Both the position numbers and the translations under genes were made by a program. Source: Clostridium beijerinckii (GTDB lineage: Bacteria > Bacillota > Clostridia > Clostridiales > Clostridiaceae). From it: a stretch of DNA of 64,000 bases. Positions 54,831 through 63,859 of the stretch are shown here, one piece after another (position 1 is the first letter of the stretch; each line of letters starts with the position of its first letter). The notes below the pieces were generated by a model that worked only from the letters and a program-made list of their open reading frames with translations, ran no database searches and was not told the DNA's origin. Location: contig NZ_CP073653.1 of assembly GCF_018223745.1 (NCBI RefSeq), positions 3,806,001 through 3,870,000 on the forward strand. The letters are read 5' to 3'.

Positions 54831-55754
54831 TTATGCTGTTGTCTCAGTTTCTACTTTTCTCCTAAATCTTATAATCTGTTTTCCATCAGAAATAAAGAGC
54901 CCTAATAATGTTAAAATAATTCCTATAATTGAAATAAAGGTTATGTTCTCATGTAAAATAACAGCAGATGAAGCAGCCGTTATTACAGGTACCATATAAA
55001 TATATATGCTTGTTTTCACTACTCCCAAAATCTTAACTGACCAATTCCAAGTTACAAAGCATAATGCAGATGCTCCAAAACCTAGATATAAGATGTTCAT
55101 TAGATTTGATACATTAGTAAATCTATATAATTGAAGCTTAAAATCACAAATAAATATGGCAGGTATCATAAAAATTAATCCATAGAAAAATACTTTGCGA
55201 GTACAGATAATGGTATTATATTGAAATTGACTAATTTTCTTCATGACAACAGAATAAACCGCCCATAAAATAGCAGCAAGTATTGCTAATATATCACCAA
55301 ATGGATTTAATTTTAAAACAAATTTTCCGTTAAACTCTATAAGAAGTATCCCTATTATTGCTATTGTAAGTCCAATAAAAAAGTATGATGTTAACTTTTC
55401 ATTATCTAAAAACAGATTGGCAAAAACAGCTGTAAAAAATGGAGCAATTGAAATAATTACACCTACATTAGTTGCAAGGGTATAGCTCAATGCGATATTT
55501 TCACAAAGGAAATACAAGGTTACTCCTGCTAATCCAGCTGCTGCAAAATAAAGTTCTTGTTTAAATTCAACCTTTTTAATATGATATGGGCATATGCAAA
55601 GCAATGTAAGATATCCAATTACAAATCTAAAGATTAAAATTTCAATTGGTGTAAAATCTTTTAATAATACTTTAGTTGAAATGAAGGTTGTCCCCCAAAT
55701 TAATATTGTCATAACTGCTGATAAATGTCCTACCTTAACTTTTTTATTACTCAT
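54831..55754 (-). CDS. DMT-superfamily (EamA) transporter
   Basis: The 307-residue protein has ten membrane segments in two EamA repeats: VMTILIWGTTFISTKVLLKD in repeat 1 and FGDILAILAAILWAVYSVVM in repeat 2. It should export a metabolite. Its start overlaps the AraC gene stop by eight bases, so translation is coupled and the AraC protein is a likely regulator. Confidence 0.9.
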   Translation of the reverse strand: MSNKKVKVGHLSAVMTILIWGTTFISTKVLLKDFTPIEILIFRFVIGYLTLLCICPYHIKKVEFKQELYFAAAGLAGVTLYFLCENIALSYTLATNVGVIISIAPFFTAVFANLFLDNEKLTSYFFIGLTIAIIGILLIEFNGKFVLKLNPFGDILAILAAILWAVYSVVMKKISQFQYNTIICTRKVFFYGLIFMIPAIFICDFKLQLYRFTNVSNLMNILYLGFGASALCFVTWNWSVKILGVVKTSIYIYMVPVITAASSAVILHENITFISIIGIILTLLGLFISDGKQIIRFRRKVETETTA

Positions 55755-56586
55755 TTTCTTTACTCCTACATCTATTAATAAAAATATTCATATATTGCTT
55801 TGGCGTTAATCCAATTAACTTTTTAAAAAAGTTTGTAAAATGACTTTGGTCTGTGAATCCTGTTTTGAACGCTACGTCTATTGGGGCAACTCCTTGTTCC
55901 AACATTTTTTTCGCCTTGCCAATACGAATTGTTTGAAGATAATTATATGGTGATATTCCCTTTTGTTTAGTAAAAGAGTGTAACAAATAATATTTACTTA
56001 ATCCAGTTAAATTGCTTAATTGATTCAATGTGATATTTTCCATATAATTATTTTCTAGATAATCGCACACTGTCTTAATTTCTGCACTAGCTTCCTGTAT
56101 AGTCATTTCAGAAACTGGATTTGAATATTCCCTTATCAATTGCTCCATTATGAATAGAAACAATTCATCTTTTTTTAAATTCTTCTCCTCATCCATTATC
56201 ATAAGATGTAACTCCTTCAAAGAAGATGTAAGTTCATTACGGAATAAAACAAATTCCATAAAATTAGGCAGATATTCTTTTCCTGTTATTTCAAATGTGA
56301 TTTTTTTCATAACATCTTTTTTAACATTAATGCACCTATAATCGAGTGTCCTGTCATCAATTTGTTCGCATGTATGAATATCACCAGGATTGAACACTAT
56401 TAAATCCCCTGTTTCTATAATGTACTGCTTATTTTTGCACGACAAATATCTTTTCCCATTCTCAATAAACCCAATAACATAGTAGTCGTGAAAGTGATTG
56501 GGAAACTTCTGCATGATACCTTTAAAGTTATAAGCTTCTATGCTTAGCTCTGTATCAAAACAAACAGTCCTAACTTCGTTTAACAT
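55747..56586 (-). CDS. AraC-family regulator
   Basis: The 279-residue protein has an AraC-type sensor (MQKFPNHFHDYYVIGFIENG, VFNPGDIHTCEQI) and a C-terminal double helix-turn-helix (LTGLSKYYLLHSFTKQKGIS, GFTDQSHFTNFFKKLIGLTP). It is co-transcribed with an EamA exporter whose start overlaps its stop. The exporter's substrate is the likely effector. Confidence 0.9.
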   Translation of the reverse strand: MLNEVRTVCFDTELSIEAYNFKGIMQKFPNHFHDYYVIGFIENGKRYLSCKNKQYIIETGDLIVFNPGDIHTCEQIDDRTLDYRCINVKKDVMKKITFEITGKEYLPNFMEFVLFRNELTSSLKELHLMIMDEEKNLKKDELFLFIMEQLIREYSNPVSEMTIQEASAEIKTVCDYLENNYMENITLNQLSNLTGLSKYYLLHSFTKQKGISPYNYLQTIRIGKAKKMLEQGVAPIDVAFKTGFTDQSHFTNFFKKLIGLTPKQYMNIFINRCRSKENE

Positions 56587-56761
56587 CTATTTTCCTCCTT
56601 TTCCTTATGTCTGTTTTCTAAGAATATCATAGAAATTCAAATAGTTCTTGTATGATGTTGTTCAGCTTTTTATTTACAATGATTTCAGAAATTAACATGT
56701 ACAATAATAGATTTTTATATATCTTACCGCCATCTATATGGAAACCTTTTAAATATTATGA

Positions 56762-56837
56762 TATAATTTCCATGTATAATTCAATAGTTTTGTGGGCTAC
56801 TGGTATCACTTACCTCTTTTTTGAAGGGAGGTGATAC
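56762..56837 (+). promoter_or_regulatory. Promoter and self-sequestering leader of the type I toxin
   Basis: TATAAT at 56762-56767 is the -10 element. In the leader GTATCAC (56803-56809) is perfectly complementary to GTGATAC (56831-56837), which closes a hairpin over the ribosome site AGGGAGG. Blocking of the ribosome site in the full-length message is a hallmark of type I toxins. Confidence 0.6.
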
Positions 56838-56839
56838 TT

Positions 56840-56941
56840 ATCAGTAATGACATTTTAACATTACTATTTCAAGGTGGATTATTCTTAATATCGCTGTTAA
56901 CATTGATAGTGGTTCTTATAGAAAAAATCTCAAAAAAATAG
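56840..56941 (+). pseudogene. Holin-like type I toxin with lost start codon (ATC)
   Basis: The frame encodes ISNDILTLLFQGGLFLISLL then TLIVVLIEKISKK, the size and pattern of the putative holin-like toxin family: short polar N-terminus, one membrane helix, Lys-rich end. The expected start, eight bases after GGAGG, is ATC rather than ATG. GTG 56831 overlaps the ribosome site and is unlikely. The stop lies inside the terminator stem. The mutation would silence or weaken the toxin, which fits loss of the antitoxin by insertion of the IS next to it. Assignment to the family is by pattern. Confidence 0.7.
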
Positions 56942-56979
56942 TAGCCCCAGGTTCAATTGGAAGGCTACTATTTTTTAAA
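56934..56979 (+). terminator. Toxin terminator, shared with the antisense antitoxin
   Basis: AAAAATAGTAGCC (56934-56946) pairs with GGCTACTATTTTT (56963-56975), a 13-bp stem that contains the toxin stop codon and continues into T. A-rich sequence on the other side makes it work on the minus strand too, as in convergent type I systems. Confidence 0.85.
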
Positions 56980-56980
56980 T

Positions 56981-58524
56981 AGGGGGTGCTTTAAAACCCC
57001 CTATATTTATATGTAGTATTCCAAAATATAGTAATTTGTAAAATGGCGTAGAATGACCCTCAATTTTTTATCAAGGTTCATTACAAAAAATGCCATATTA
57101 ATAACGCACTCAGCAGTTTCTTTTAAATCTGCAAATATTCTGGCTAAACCATATCTAGTTTTACCAGTACCAAACTTTCCCTCAACTTCATTTCTTTCGC
57201 ATGTATCAACATACTCTTGATTTTTTTCAGCTTTAGTTTTATTCTTTTTAGGTCTGCCTAAAGCAGGGCCGGTAATGCTAATTCCATTTTCTTTGCAATA
57301 GTTTAAGTTTTTTCTATTTCTATAAATTTTATCAGCCAATATTCTTTCAGGATAAAAGCCATTTCTTGCTTTATAACTCTCTGTTATAGGTATTAAGCTT
57401 TCGCATTCGTTGTAAGCATCCCAACTCAACTTTTCCATTCTAACATAACCATTAGCAACACTTATTTCAACTTTTGCCCCGAATTCCGTAGGAGCTTTAG
57501 TTTTTCCTCTAACAATTGGTCTAACATGTGGTTGACTGATACTAACAATCCTATTTTCTACTGTATGTTTTCTATTATCAAACATATATTTTTGTTGATG
57601 ATATAACTGTAAAATCACTTCATATTCTTCTGATTGTCGACTATTAAGCTTTTTTCCATTCGCAATAAAATTTACTACATATCCAATATCTCTAGCAATA
57701 TAATTTAATTGTTTCCTTATAGCTTTGCGCATCTTTTTAGAATTTTTCTTTCTGGCCTTTGAAACATTTAGAAAATCCTTACGCGCAATTTTCCTATAAG
57801 TTCTAGGCTTTTTAGATTCAGAAGGATTATGCAATTGATCAATATATCCTTCAAGTTTTTCTCTTGCAGAATTTAAAAGATTTAAATCTTGTGGATAAGT
57901 TATATCGGCTGGAGTACATGTTGCATCAATAATGATAGTGCCTTGATTAGATTGATCTGAATCATTTCCATCATCATTATCGTCATGCTTATCTTTATCA
58001 TCATTATTTTTAGTAGTATCTTTAAGAATAGTATTATTCATTTCAATAATCATATCATCATCAATTCTTTTTCGAAATTCAACCATTGAAGACGCTCCAA
58101 ATGGTGCGGAATTTTGGAATTCTTTCAAACCAATAAAATATTGAAGGTAAGGATTTTCGGCGATAGCAGATACCGTTTCACGATCGGAACAATTAAGTTT
58201 TTGCTTTATTATTAAGCTTCCTAATACAATTCGAAATGGTTTTGATGGACGACCATTATTAATGAATTGTTTAGCATATGTTTCTTCAAATTCATGCCAT
58301 GGTATTATTGACGCTAATTTAACCCACCTATTATTTTTATCTAATTCTCCGTATGGAAATATAAAATCTTCTATTTTTAATTGGTTATCAATTGAATACA
58401 TATAAATTCACTCCTAAGTGCAAGGGTTTTTACCCTATATTTAAAATATCTATGCACTTAGTATTCCATAAAATATCATACATAATACTATTCCAAACAC
58501 TTAAGCCAATTTGGAGCAGCCCCT
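56981..58524 (-). mobile_element. IS1182-family insertion sequence, complete
   Basis: The element is 1544 bp, with terminal inverted repeats AGGGGGTGCTTTAAA at 56981 and (on the other strand) AGGGGCTGCTCCAAA ending at 58524, 12 of 15 matching. AAAT occurs directly on both outer sides, a likely 4-bp target duplication. It carries one intact transposase gene. It sits exactly between the toxin terminator and the putative antitoxin promoter. Confidence 0.85.
57007..58401 (-). CDS. IS1182-family transposase
   Basis: The 464-residue protein has the DUF772-type N domain (IIPWHEFEETYAKQFINNGR, VLGSLIIKQKLNCSDRETVS) and a DDE domain: Asp in TIIIDATCTPAD, Asp in ILADKIYRNRKNLNYC, Glu in NEVEGKFGTGKTRYGLARIF. 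A charged Asp/His-rich linker lies at about residues 130-148. All three catalytic acidic residues are present and the frame is unbroken, so it may be active. Confidence 0.93.
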   Translation of the reverse strand: MYSIDNQLKIEDFIFPYGELDKNNRWVKLASIIPWHEFEETYAKQFINNGRPSKPFRIVLGSLIIKQKLNCSDRETVSAIAENPYLQYFIGLKEFQNSAPFGASSMVEFRKRIDDDMIIEMNNTILKDTTKNNDDKDKHDDNDDGNDSDQSNQGTIIIDATCTPADITYPQDLNLLNSAREKLEGYIDQLHNPSESKKPRTYRKIARKDFLNVSKARKKNSKKMRKAIRKQLNYIARDIGYVVNFIANGKKLNSRQSEEYEVILQLYHQQKYMFDNRKHTVENRIVSISQPHVRPIVRGKTKAPTEFGAKVEISVANGYVRMEKLSWDAYNECESLIPITESYKARNGFYPERILADKIYRNRKNLNYCKENGISITGPALGRPKKNKTKAEKNQEYVDTCERNEVEGKFGTGKTRYGLARIFADLKETAECVINMAFFVMNLDKKLRVILRHFTNYYILEYYI

Positions 58525-58525
58525 A

Positions 58526-58571
58526 AATAAAAATCTTAGTGATGCCAGTTGCCTAAGCAACTAGAATTATA
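58526..58571 (-). ncRNA. Remnant 5' half of the antitoxin RNA
   Basis: On the minus strand TATAAT (58571-58566) is followed by a hairpin AGTTGC-TTAG-GCAACT and by GCATCAC (58545-58539). GCATCAC can pair with GTGATAC in the toxin's ribosome-site region in 6 of 7 positions, as expected of an antisense antitoxin that also overlaps the toxin terminator. The IS now separates this half from the terminator half at 56934-56979. This is an inference from layout. Confidence 0.5.
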
Positions 58572-58577
58572 TACTAT

Positions 58578-58609
58578 AGTGAAAAGCATATTGCAGTATG
58601 TTTTTCACT
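58578..58609 (+). terminator. Hairpin beyond the antitoxin promoter
   Basis: AGTGAAAAGCATA (58578-58590) pairs with TATGTTTTTCACT (58597-58609) with one GT pair, followed by ATTTTCATTTTT on the plus strand. It may insulate the toxin locus. Confidence 0.6.
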
Positions 58610-58785
58610 ATTTTCATTTTTATACTATTTCCTTACACTATATGCAAGTTTTACTGAATAAATCATAGATTTAGAATCTTACTTATATTATATCAATTTT
58701 CACTAAAAAATAAACACATATTTTTATTAAAAACTACATCTGTAAAATATTCTTTATATTATTATATCTCCTAAAGTTATTAGTC

Positions 58786-59175
58786 TTACTCAGTTATTTC
58801 TATTCTATTCCCATCTGGATCCAAAATACAACTTTCATAATATCCATCTCCAGTATAACGAGGTTCACTTACTACCTCATAACCTGCATTCCTTAATGAC
58901 TCAGTAAGATTATTAACTTTTTCAACACTGCCTACAGAAATGGCAATATGAATTAACCCAATATATTGATTAATAGTATCATTTAAATTTGAAGGAATTG
59001 TTGGCATCTGCATAACTTCGAGTCTTGCTCCTGAATCGAAGTTAATAAAATATGATTCAAATTGTTTTTTATGATTAATATATTTATCTCCAGCAACTCC
59101 TTCAAAATAAGTAATATAAAAGTCTCTTAATTTTTCTATATCCCTAGTCCATATAGCTACATGTTCTATTTTCAT
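58786..59175 (-). CDS. VOC-superfamily (glyoxalase/dioxygenase-like) protein
   Basis: The 129-residue single-domain protein has two beta-alpha-beta-beta-beta modules: MKIEHVAIWTRDIEKLRDFY with the first metal His, and IHIAISVGSVEKVNNLTESL followed by LDPDGNRIEITE, with a terminal Glu. It binds a divalent metal. It could act in glyoxal detoxification, fosfomycin-type resistance or as a dioxygenase; which is open. Confidence 0.88.
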   Translation of the reverse strand: MKIEHVAIWTRDIEKLRDFYITYFEGVAGDKYINHKKQFESYFINFDSGARLEVMQMPTIPSNLNDTINQYIGLIHIAISVGSVEKVNNLTESLRNAGYEVVSEPRYTGDGYYESCILDPDGNRIEITE

Positions 59176-59231
59176 ACTTGCACTTCCTTTATTATTAACT
59201 TAAAATTTCTACGCTGATCCATTAAATACAA

Positions 59232-59846
59232 TTAAACGTTGTAATCATCAACATCAAACTCATTGTTTTTATAATAATATTTGCGGTCTTCTTCTGTAAT
59301 CTCGCGTACAACCTTACATGGATTTCCTACTGCTATCACATTATCTGGAATGTCTTTAGTCACTACACTTCCAGAACCAATTACAACATTATTTCCAATT
59401 TTAATACCTGGATTTATTACAACACTTCCCCCTACCCACACATTATCACCAATTATAACGTCAATTCCATACTCATAACCTGAATTTCTTGACTCTGGAT
59501 GAATTGGATGCCCAGCAGTATAAATTGATACATTAGGTGCAAACAAAACATTCTTACCTATTATTACCTTTCCTACATCTAATATCGTGCAGTTATAATT
59601 AGCAAAAAAGTTATTGCCTACTTCAATATTTTTACCATAATCGCAGTGAAATGGCTGCTCTATACAAACTTTATCACCAGTCTTACCTAAAATATCTTTA
59701 ATAAGTTCCTCCATTCTATTCATTTCATCTGGACGAAGTAAATTATATTCATGTATTTTTAGCTTATTCTCCATTCTTTCTTCACCAAGTCCATCTAACC
59801 AAGCTTTATATGGTAATCCTGCTAGCATTCTTTCCTTTTGATTCAT
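59232..59846 (-). CDS. Maltose O-acetyltransferase-like sugar acetyltransferase
   Basis: The 204-residue protein has the N-terminal Mac domain (MNQKERMLAGLPYKAWLDGL) and a left-handed beta helix of hexapeptide repeats (GNNVVIGSGSVVTKDIPDNV). The catalytic His lies in YTAGHPIHPESR. It O-acetylates maltose, glucose or related sugars with acetyl-CoA (LacA/Maa group). It is a single gene, 56 bases upstream of the VOC gene in the same direction. Confidence 0.93.
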   Translation of the reverse strand: MNQKERMLAGLPYKAWLDGLGEERMENKLKIHEYNLLRPDEMNRMEELIKDILGKTGDKVCIEQPFHCDYGKNIEVGNNFFANYNCTILDVGKVIIGKNVLFAPNVSIYTAGHPIHPESRNSGYEYGIDVIIGDNVWVGGSVVINPGIKIGNNVVIGSGSVVTKDIPDNVIAVGNPCKVVREITEEDRKYYYKNNEFDVDDYNV

Positions 59847-60112
59847 CTTTCTATTCCCCTTTTCTTTATCTATATAATTATTTTATTAATATCTAACATC
59901 AGCAAAACTTTATTAGTATAAAATGCTTATCTTTCACACTCCAAATAGATTGTCTAAAAATTCACCTTACATTATTTATTAAAACATTTACAATTACTTA
60001 TATATAATAATTAAGCTTCAAAATTGTGGTTCTAATTGAGTTGTCAGCTTATCAAAGCTTTAAATATAAACTTATTATTGCAATATATATGCTACCTTAT
60101 AAGAATATTTTT

Positions 60113-61360
60113 TTATTCTTCACCTTGAGGTACTTTGTATTTAAATATAGCAATTAATATTAAAGAAACACTATAAACAACTGTAAATGCCAATGAAAAT
60201 GCTATTCCACTTCTCATTGTTGCTGAATATATCATTCCTGCAATAACTCCTGCAATGCCTTGTACAAAGCTAATAAATGATATTCCTTCTGCAATTAGTT
60301 TATCATCTAAATGCCTCTATGCAAATGCGAATGGAACAACTTGATGTATTCCAACTCCAATACCAATTATTGCAGTGGATAGTATAATCACAAGGTAACT
60401 TGATATAAACAAGGTTAATACATAAATAAGTGTTCCTATTAAAGTAGCGCCTGACATCAATATAAAAATCGTCTTTGTACAACCTTTCTTTGAAATATAT
60501 ATGCCAGAGGCACTTGATAATATCATAACAAAAATATTACAAGGCGCAAGGACAACAGCACTAATGGTAGTGTTTGCTCCTAATACTGTCTGTGCATAAA
60601 GTGGTATGTAATTACCACTACATGAAATGCATGTAGCTATAAAAGTAATTAAAATAATTGTTAGATATCCCTTTTGTTTTAGTAATTTTACAATAAATAA
60701 TTCTTCTTTATTGATTCTATTTATATGAAGATTTTCTCCTTTATCATATTCCTTTATGCTGCTTTTTATAATGATTCCATTTTTTGTTTTACTTCTTGGC
60801 ATAAAAAATCCCACAAATATCATTCCAATTATAAATAAAGGAAACAGTATAGCAAGGGATATTCTCCAACTCCATCGCTCTGTAAATATTCCACAAAGTA
60901 CTGGACCCAAAATGAGCGTCAATGAATAAACTGTCTGCATAATTCCAATCCTAACTGGATACTCTTCTTCAGATACTATATCGTTTATCATAGTAAATAC
61001 ATTTGCAAAAAATAGTCCCCAAAAGAAACCTGAAGCTCCTCTAGCAATAAGAAATACAGTCCCACTTGATGCTGCTGCACTAATTCCAACGCTTAAAGCA
61101 AACGCCCCTACACTCCATATGTACAATTGTTTACGTCCAAAATATTCTCCTGCTCTACCAGAAATAAGTAATGATATACTTCTTGCTAGTGGTTCTATTA
61201 CAAACATAGCATTAAACAAATCTATCCTGCCATATTCACGAAAAGCTGTAGCCGCATAAATTCCTGTGCTGCCAACAAGGTAGGATGCACATATATTTAT
61301 TATAACAAGCCCAATAAATACTATATTTGCTTTATCTAAGTTTAGTCTTTTGGCTTTCAT
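60113..61360 (-). pseudogene. MFS transporter with an internal TAG stop
   Basis: The first 347 codons encode an MFS protein with about ten membrane helices, starting MKAKRLNLDKANIVFIGLVI and with a DHA-like loop AGEYFGRKQLYIWSVG. The frame then meets TAG (60319-60317) after VPFAFA and continues in the same frame for 67 codons as RHLDDKLIAEGISFISFVQG followed by two more helices to TAA at 60113. The joined protein has the normal length (about 415). A CAG to TAG change explains it. It is divergent from an AraC regulator. Truncation of the last two helices should inactivate it unless the stop is suppressed. Confidence 0.85.
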
Positions 61361-61523
61361 TTCTCTTTTTCAACCTTTTGAATATTTGCTATTTTCAAAT
61401 TGATTTATGAATCTGTCTATATTATAATAATATTCCATAACAACTACTAAAAATATAAGAATAAGCTATATTTTTATAACAATAGTATATTAATTGATAT
61501 TCATACCGTTTGGAGGGGAAACT

Positions 61524-62417
61524 ATGTTAAAGATGACACTATTAAATGATAACTCAGAAGTTGTATCTTATAACTTCGCAGATTTTCCTGTTCGTGCGAA
61601 AAAGTCCTTGCTTTCAGATTATCCAGCTATGGCTGCTGCTAACCATTGGCATACTGACTGGGAATTCATCTTACTTTTAAATGGTAAAATGTCTTATTCT
61701 GTAAATGGTAAGAGCTATGAATTACAAGAAGGGCAGGCAATTTTTATAAATTCTGAGCAGATGCATTATGGATATTCTGCTGATGGCTCTGATTGTAGTT
61801 TTATATGTATTTTGTTTCCACCATCCATTATTTCTAGCATTACAAGAATCAGGGAAACTTATATACTGCCAGTATGTGAAGACACATCCAATCCATTTTT
61901 TATATTGCATCCCGAAATCACTTGGCAAAGAAACTTGATTGAACTTTTGAAAAACGTTTATGAGTTATGTAATGAAGAAAAGGATGGATTTGAATTACAT
62001 GTCATGAGCCTTTTTAATACAATATGTTTCAGCCTTTATAACAATATAAAAGATAGCATTTCCATTCAAGAAACAGCTGATGACAAAAAACTTGAAGCTA
62101 TGCATAATATGACGGGATATATACAGAAAAATTATCAAAAAAGAATCACTTTAAATGAGATTGCCGCTGCTGGAAATGTATGTCGTAGTAGCTGTTGTGA
62201 TATTTTCAAGCTTATTTTGAATAAGACTCCTGTTTCCTATTTAACAGAATATCGTCTAGAAAAGAGCATTGAACTCCTAAAGATTTCTTCCCTTTCAGTT
62301 ACTGAAATAGCACTTCAATGTGGATTTACAGGTTCAAGCTATTTTACGGAAATATTTCATAAAACACTAGGGTGTACTCCTTCTCAATACAGAAAAAAGA
62401 AATTTAATAACATATGA
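61524..62417 (+). CDS. AraC-family regulator
   Basis: The 297-residue protein starts at ATG 61524, after GGAGG. It has an N-terminal cupin sensor (NHWHTDWEFILLLNGKMSYS, FINSEQMHYGYSADG) and C-terminal helix-turn-helix pair (GNVCRSSCCDIFKLILNKTP, CGFTGSSYFTEIFHKTLGCT). The SSCC motif resembles the recognition segment in the AraC protein at 38625. It is divergent from the damaged MFS gene, its likely target. Confidence 0.9.
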   Translation: MLKMTLLNDNSEVVSYNFADFPVRAKKSLLSDYPAMAAANHWHTDWEFILLLNGKMSYSVNGKSYELQEGQAIFINSEQMHYGYSADGSDCSFICILFPPSIISSITRIRETYILPVCEDTSNPFFILHPEITWQRNLIELLKNVYELCNEEKDGFELHVMSLFNTICFSLYNNIKDSISIQETADDKKLEAMHNMTGYIQKNYQKRITLNEIAAAGNVCRSSCCDIFKLILNKTPVSYLTEYRLEKSIELLKISSLSVTEIALQCGFTGSSYFTEIFHKTLGCTPSQYRKKKFNNI

Positions 62418-62569
62418 TTAAAAATCAAAAAAATATTAGTGTATATGTTCAATATAATAAATCTACATTAAAAATCTATAAAGCCAAGCTCTCAATTAAA
62501 GCTAAAATGTATAAACTTAATCGAAACCTATATTTTTCATGACAAAATAATGTAAATAATAACTATATG

Positions 62570-62592
62570 GCTATCATCATGATAGCTTATTT
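62570..62592 (+). terminator. Terminator after the AraC gene
   Basis: GCTATC (62570-62575) pairs with GATAGC (62581-62586), followed by TTATTTTGTT. Modest stem. Confidence 0.5.
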
Positions 62593-62685
62593 TGTTATGG
62601 TATCTAAAATAGCACCTCCATATTTATGATATAATAAATTTAATATATAAATCGTAAATTATAATAAAAGAAAGGAGTAATACTC

Positions 62686-63396
62686 TTGAATAATATAAAA
62701 TGTGAGCGTAGAATATATAGTTTTAAAAGTGATACTCATGCTCATGAATATGGACAACTTATCTTGCCACTTAAAGGTGCCCTTTCTATAGAAACTGATT
62801 ATAAGAAATTAGATTTAAAAGATGATTCATTATTCTTTCTTCCTCCAGATTGCAAACATACTTTTAATGCTGATAATACTAATGAATTCCTAGTATTAGA
62901 TATACCTGATAAAATGCTCAACAAATATGACATGGAAAAAATGTGTGGTGGACAGGATATTTTGTTTGATGAAAAATGGAAAGCAATAAGATATTTATTG
63001 TTAAATGAAGCTGATGTTCACAAAACATCTAGCTCTATAAATAACTTATTCCTCTACTTTTATAATTTTATTACTACTGGAAATTCACCTAATTCCATTA
63101 AATATATTAATGATAATTTTACCGAAGATATTGATTTAAAAAAGCTAGCAGATATAGAGCATTACAACGTCAGTTATTATAGTGAATGGTTTAAAAATAA
63201 TATGAGCGTTTCTCCTACTGAATACATACAAAATTTAAGAGTAAAAAGAGCAAAAGAACTCCTTTTAAATACAAACTTAACAGTTTTGCAAATTTCTCAA
63301 ATGGTTGGCTATGAACACAATTCATCATTTACCAAGGTATTTAAAAACTCAGAAAAAATATCACCTACTGAGTTTAGAAGAAACATCAAAAAATAG
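62686..63396 (+). CDS. Short AraC-family regulator
   Basis: The 236-residue protein starts at a TTG after AGGAG at eight bases. It has a reduced sensor (DTHAHEYGQLILPLKGALSI, FLPPDCKHTFNADN) and a C-terminal AraC DNA-binding domain (IEHYNVSYYSEWFKNNMSVS, VGYEHNSSFTKVFKNSEKIS). It is about 50 residues shorter than its neighbours. It is followed by the dispersed hairpin element, with no close partner gene. Confidence 0.85.
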   Translation: MNNIKCERRIYSFKSDTHAHEYGQLILPLKGALSIETDYKKLDLKDDSLFFLPPDCKHTFNADNTNEFLVLDIPDKMLNKYDMEKMCGGQDILFDEKWKAIRYLLLNEADVHKTSSSINNLFLYFYNFITTGNSPNSIKYINDNFTEDIDLKKLADIEHYNVSYYSEWFKNNMSVSPTEYIQNLRVKRAKELLLNTNLTVLQISQMVGYEHNSSFTKVFKNSEKISPTEFRRNIKK

Positions 63397-63475
63397 ACTA
63401 AAAAACAACTGTATTTTAGCAAAGATTTACCTAACAGAAGCGATATAATATAGATACACAAATTTATAATTAGAC

Positions 63476-63729
63476 TTATGTGATAACTTACCGAAATCAT
63501 AAATATTTTGATTCCGAAAAGCTATGAAAATATTGCTGAAGGTTCTAAGCAGCAGGTTGTAGCCACTTTAGCATGCTCCAACTTTCAGTTTGACAAGCTA
63601 AAATGGAACAACCTACAGCTAAGAACCTTTAACAGCTCATTTTCAAATGTTTTCTCCACAAATATATTTATGATTTCTAGTGAAGATACAAACTTAAAGT
63701 TTTAATAACTTTGTAAATATCTTTATCTG
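63476..63729. repeat. Dispersed hairpin element, copy B (short form)
   Basis: Same element as 54456-54775, with stem arms at 63555-63572 and 63597-63613 and a loop of only 24 bases. It lacks the roughly 67-base insert of copy A. A partial third similarity (ACTTACC...ATAAATATT) occurs near 63798. The 65-codon frame across it is a shadow. Confidence 0.8.
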
Positions 63730-63859
63730 ATAAGCCTAATTCTGAATTGATTTATCTATATAGATTTCCAAAATAGTAGCCGTACTTATTGTATGAACTT
63801 ACCTAAAATTATAAATATTAAAAGAATTAGCTTATATAAAGAGAGGATTTGCTTTAGTT

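Noticed and set aside
63508..63705. 65-codon frame with the same start motif as the one at 54460
   Set aside because: Same repeat element, no ribosome site.
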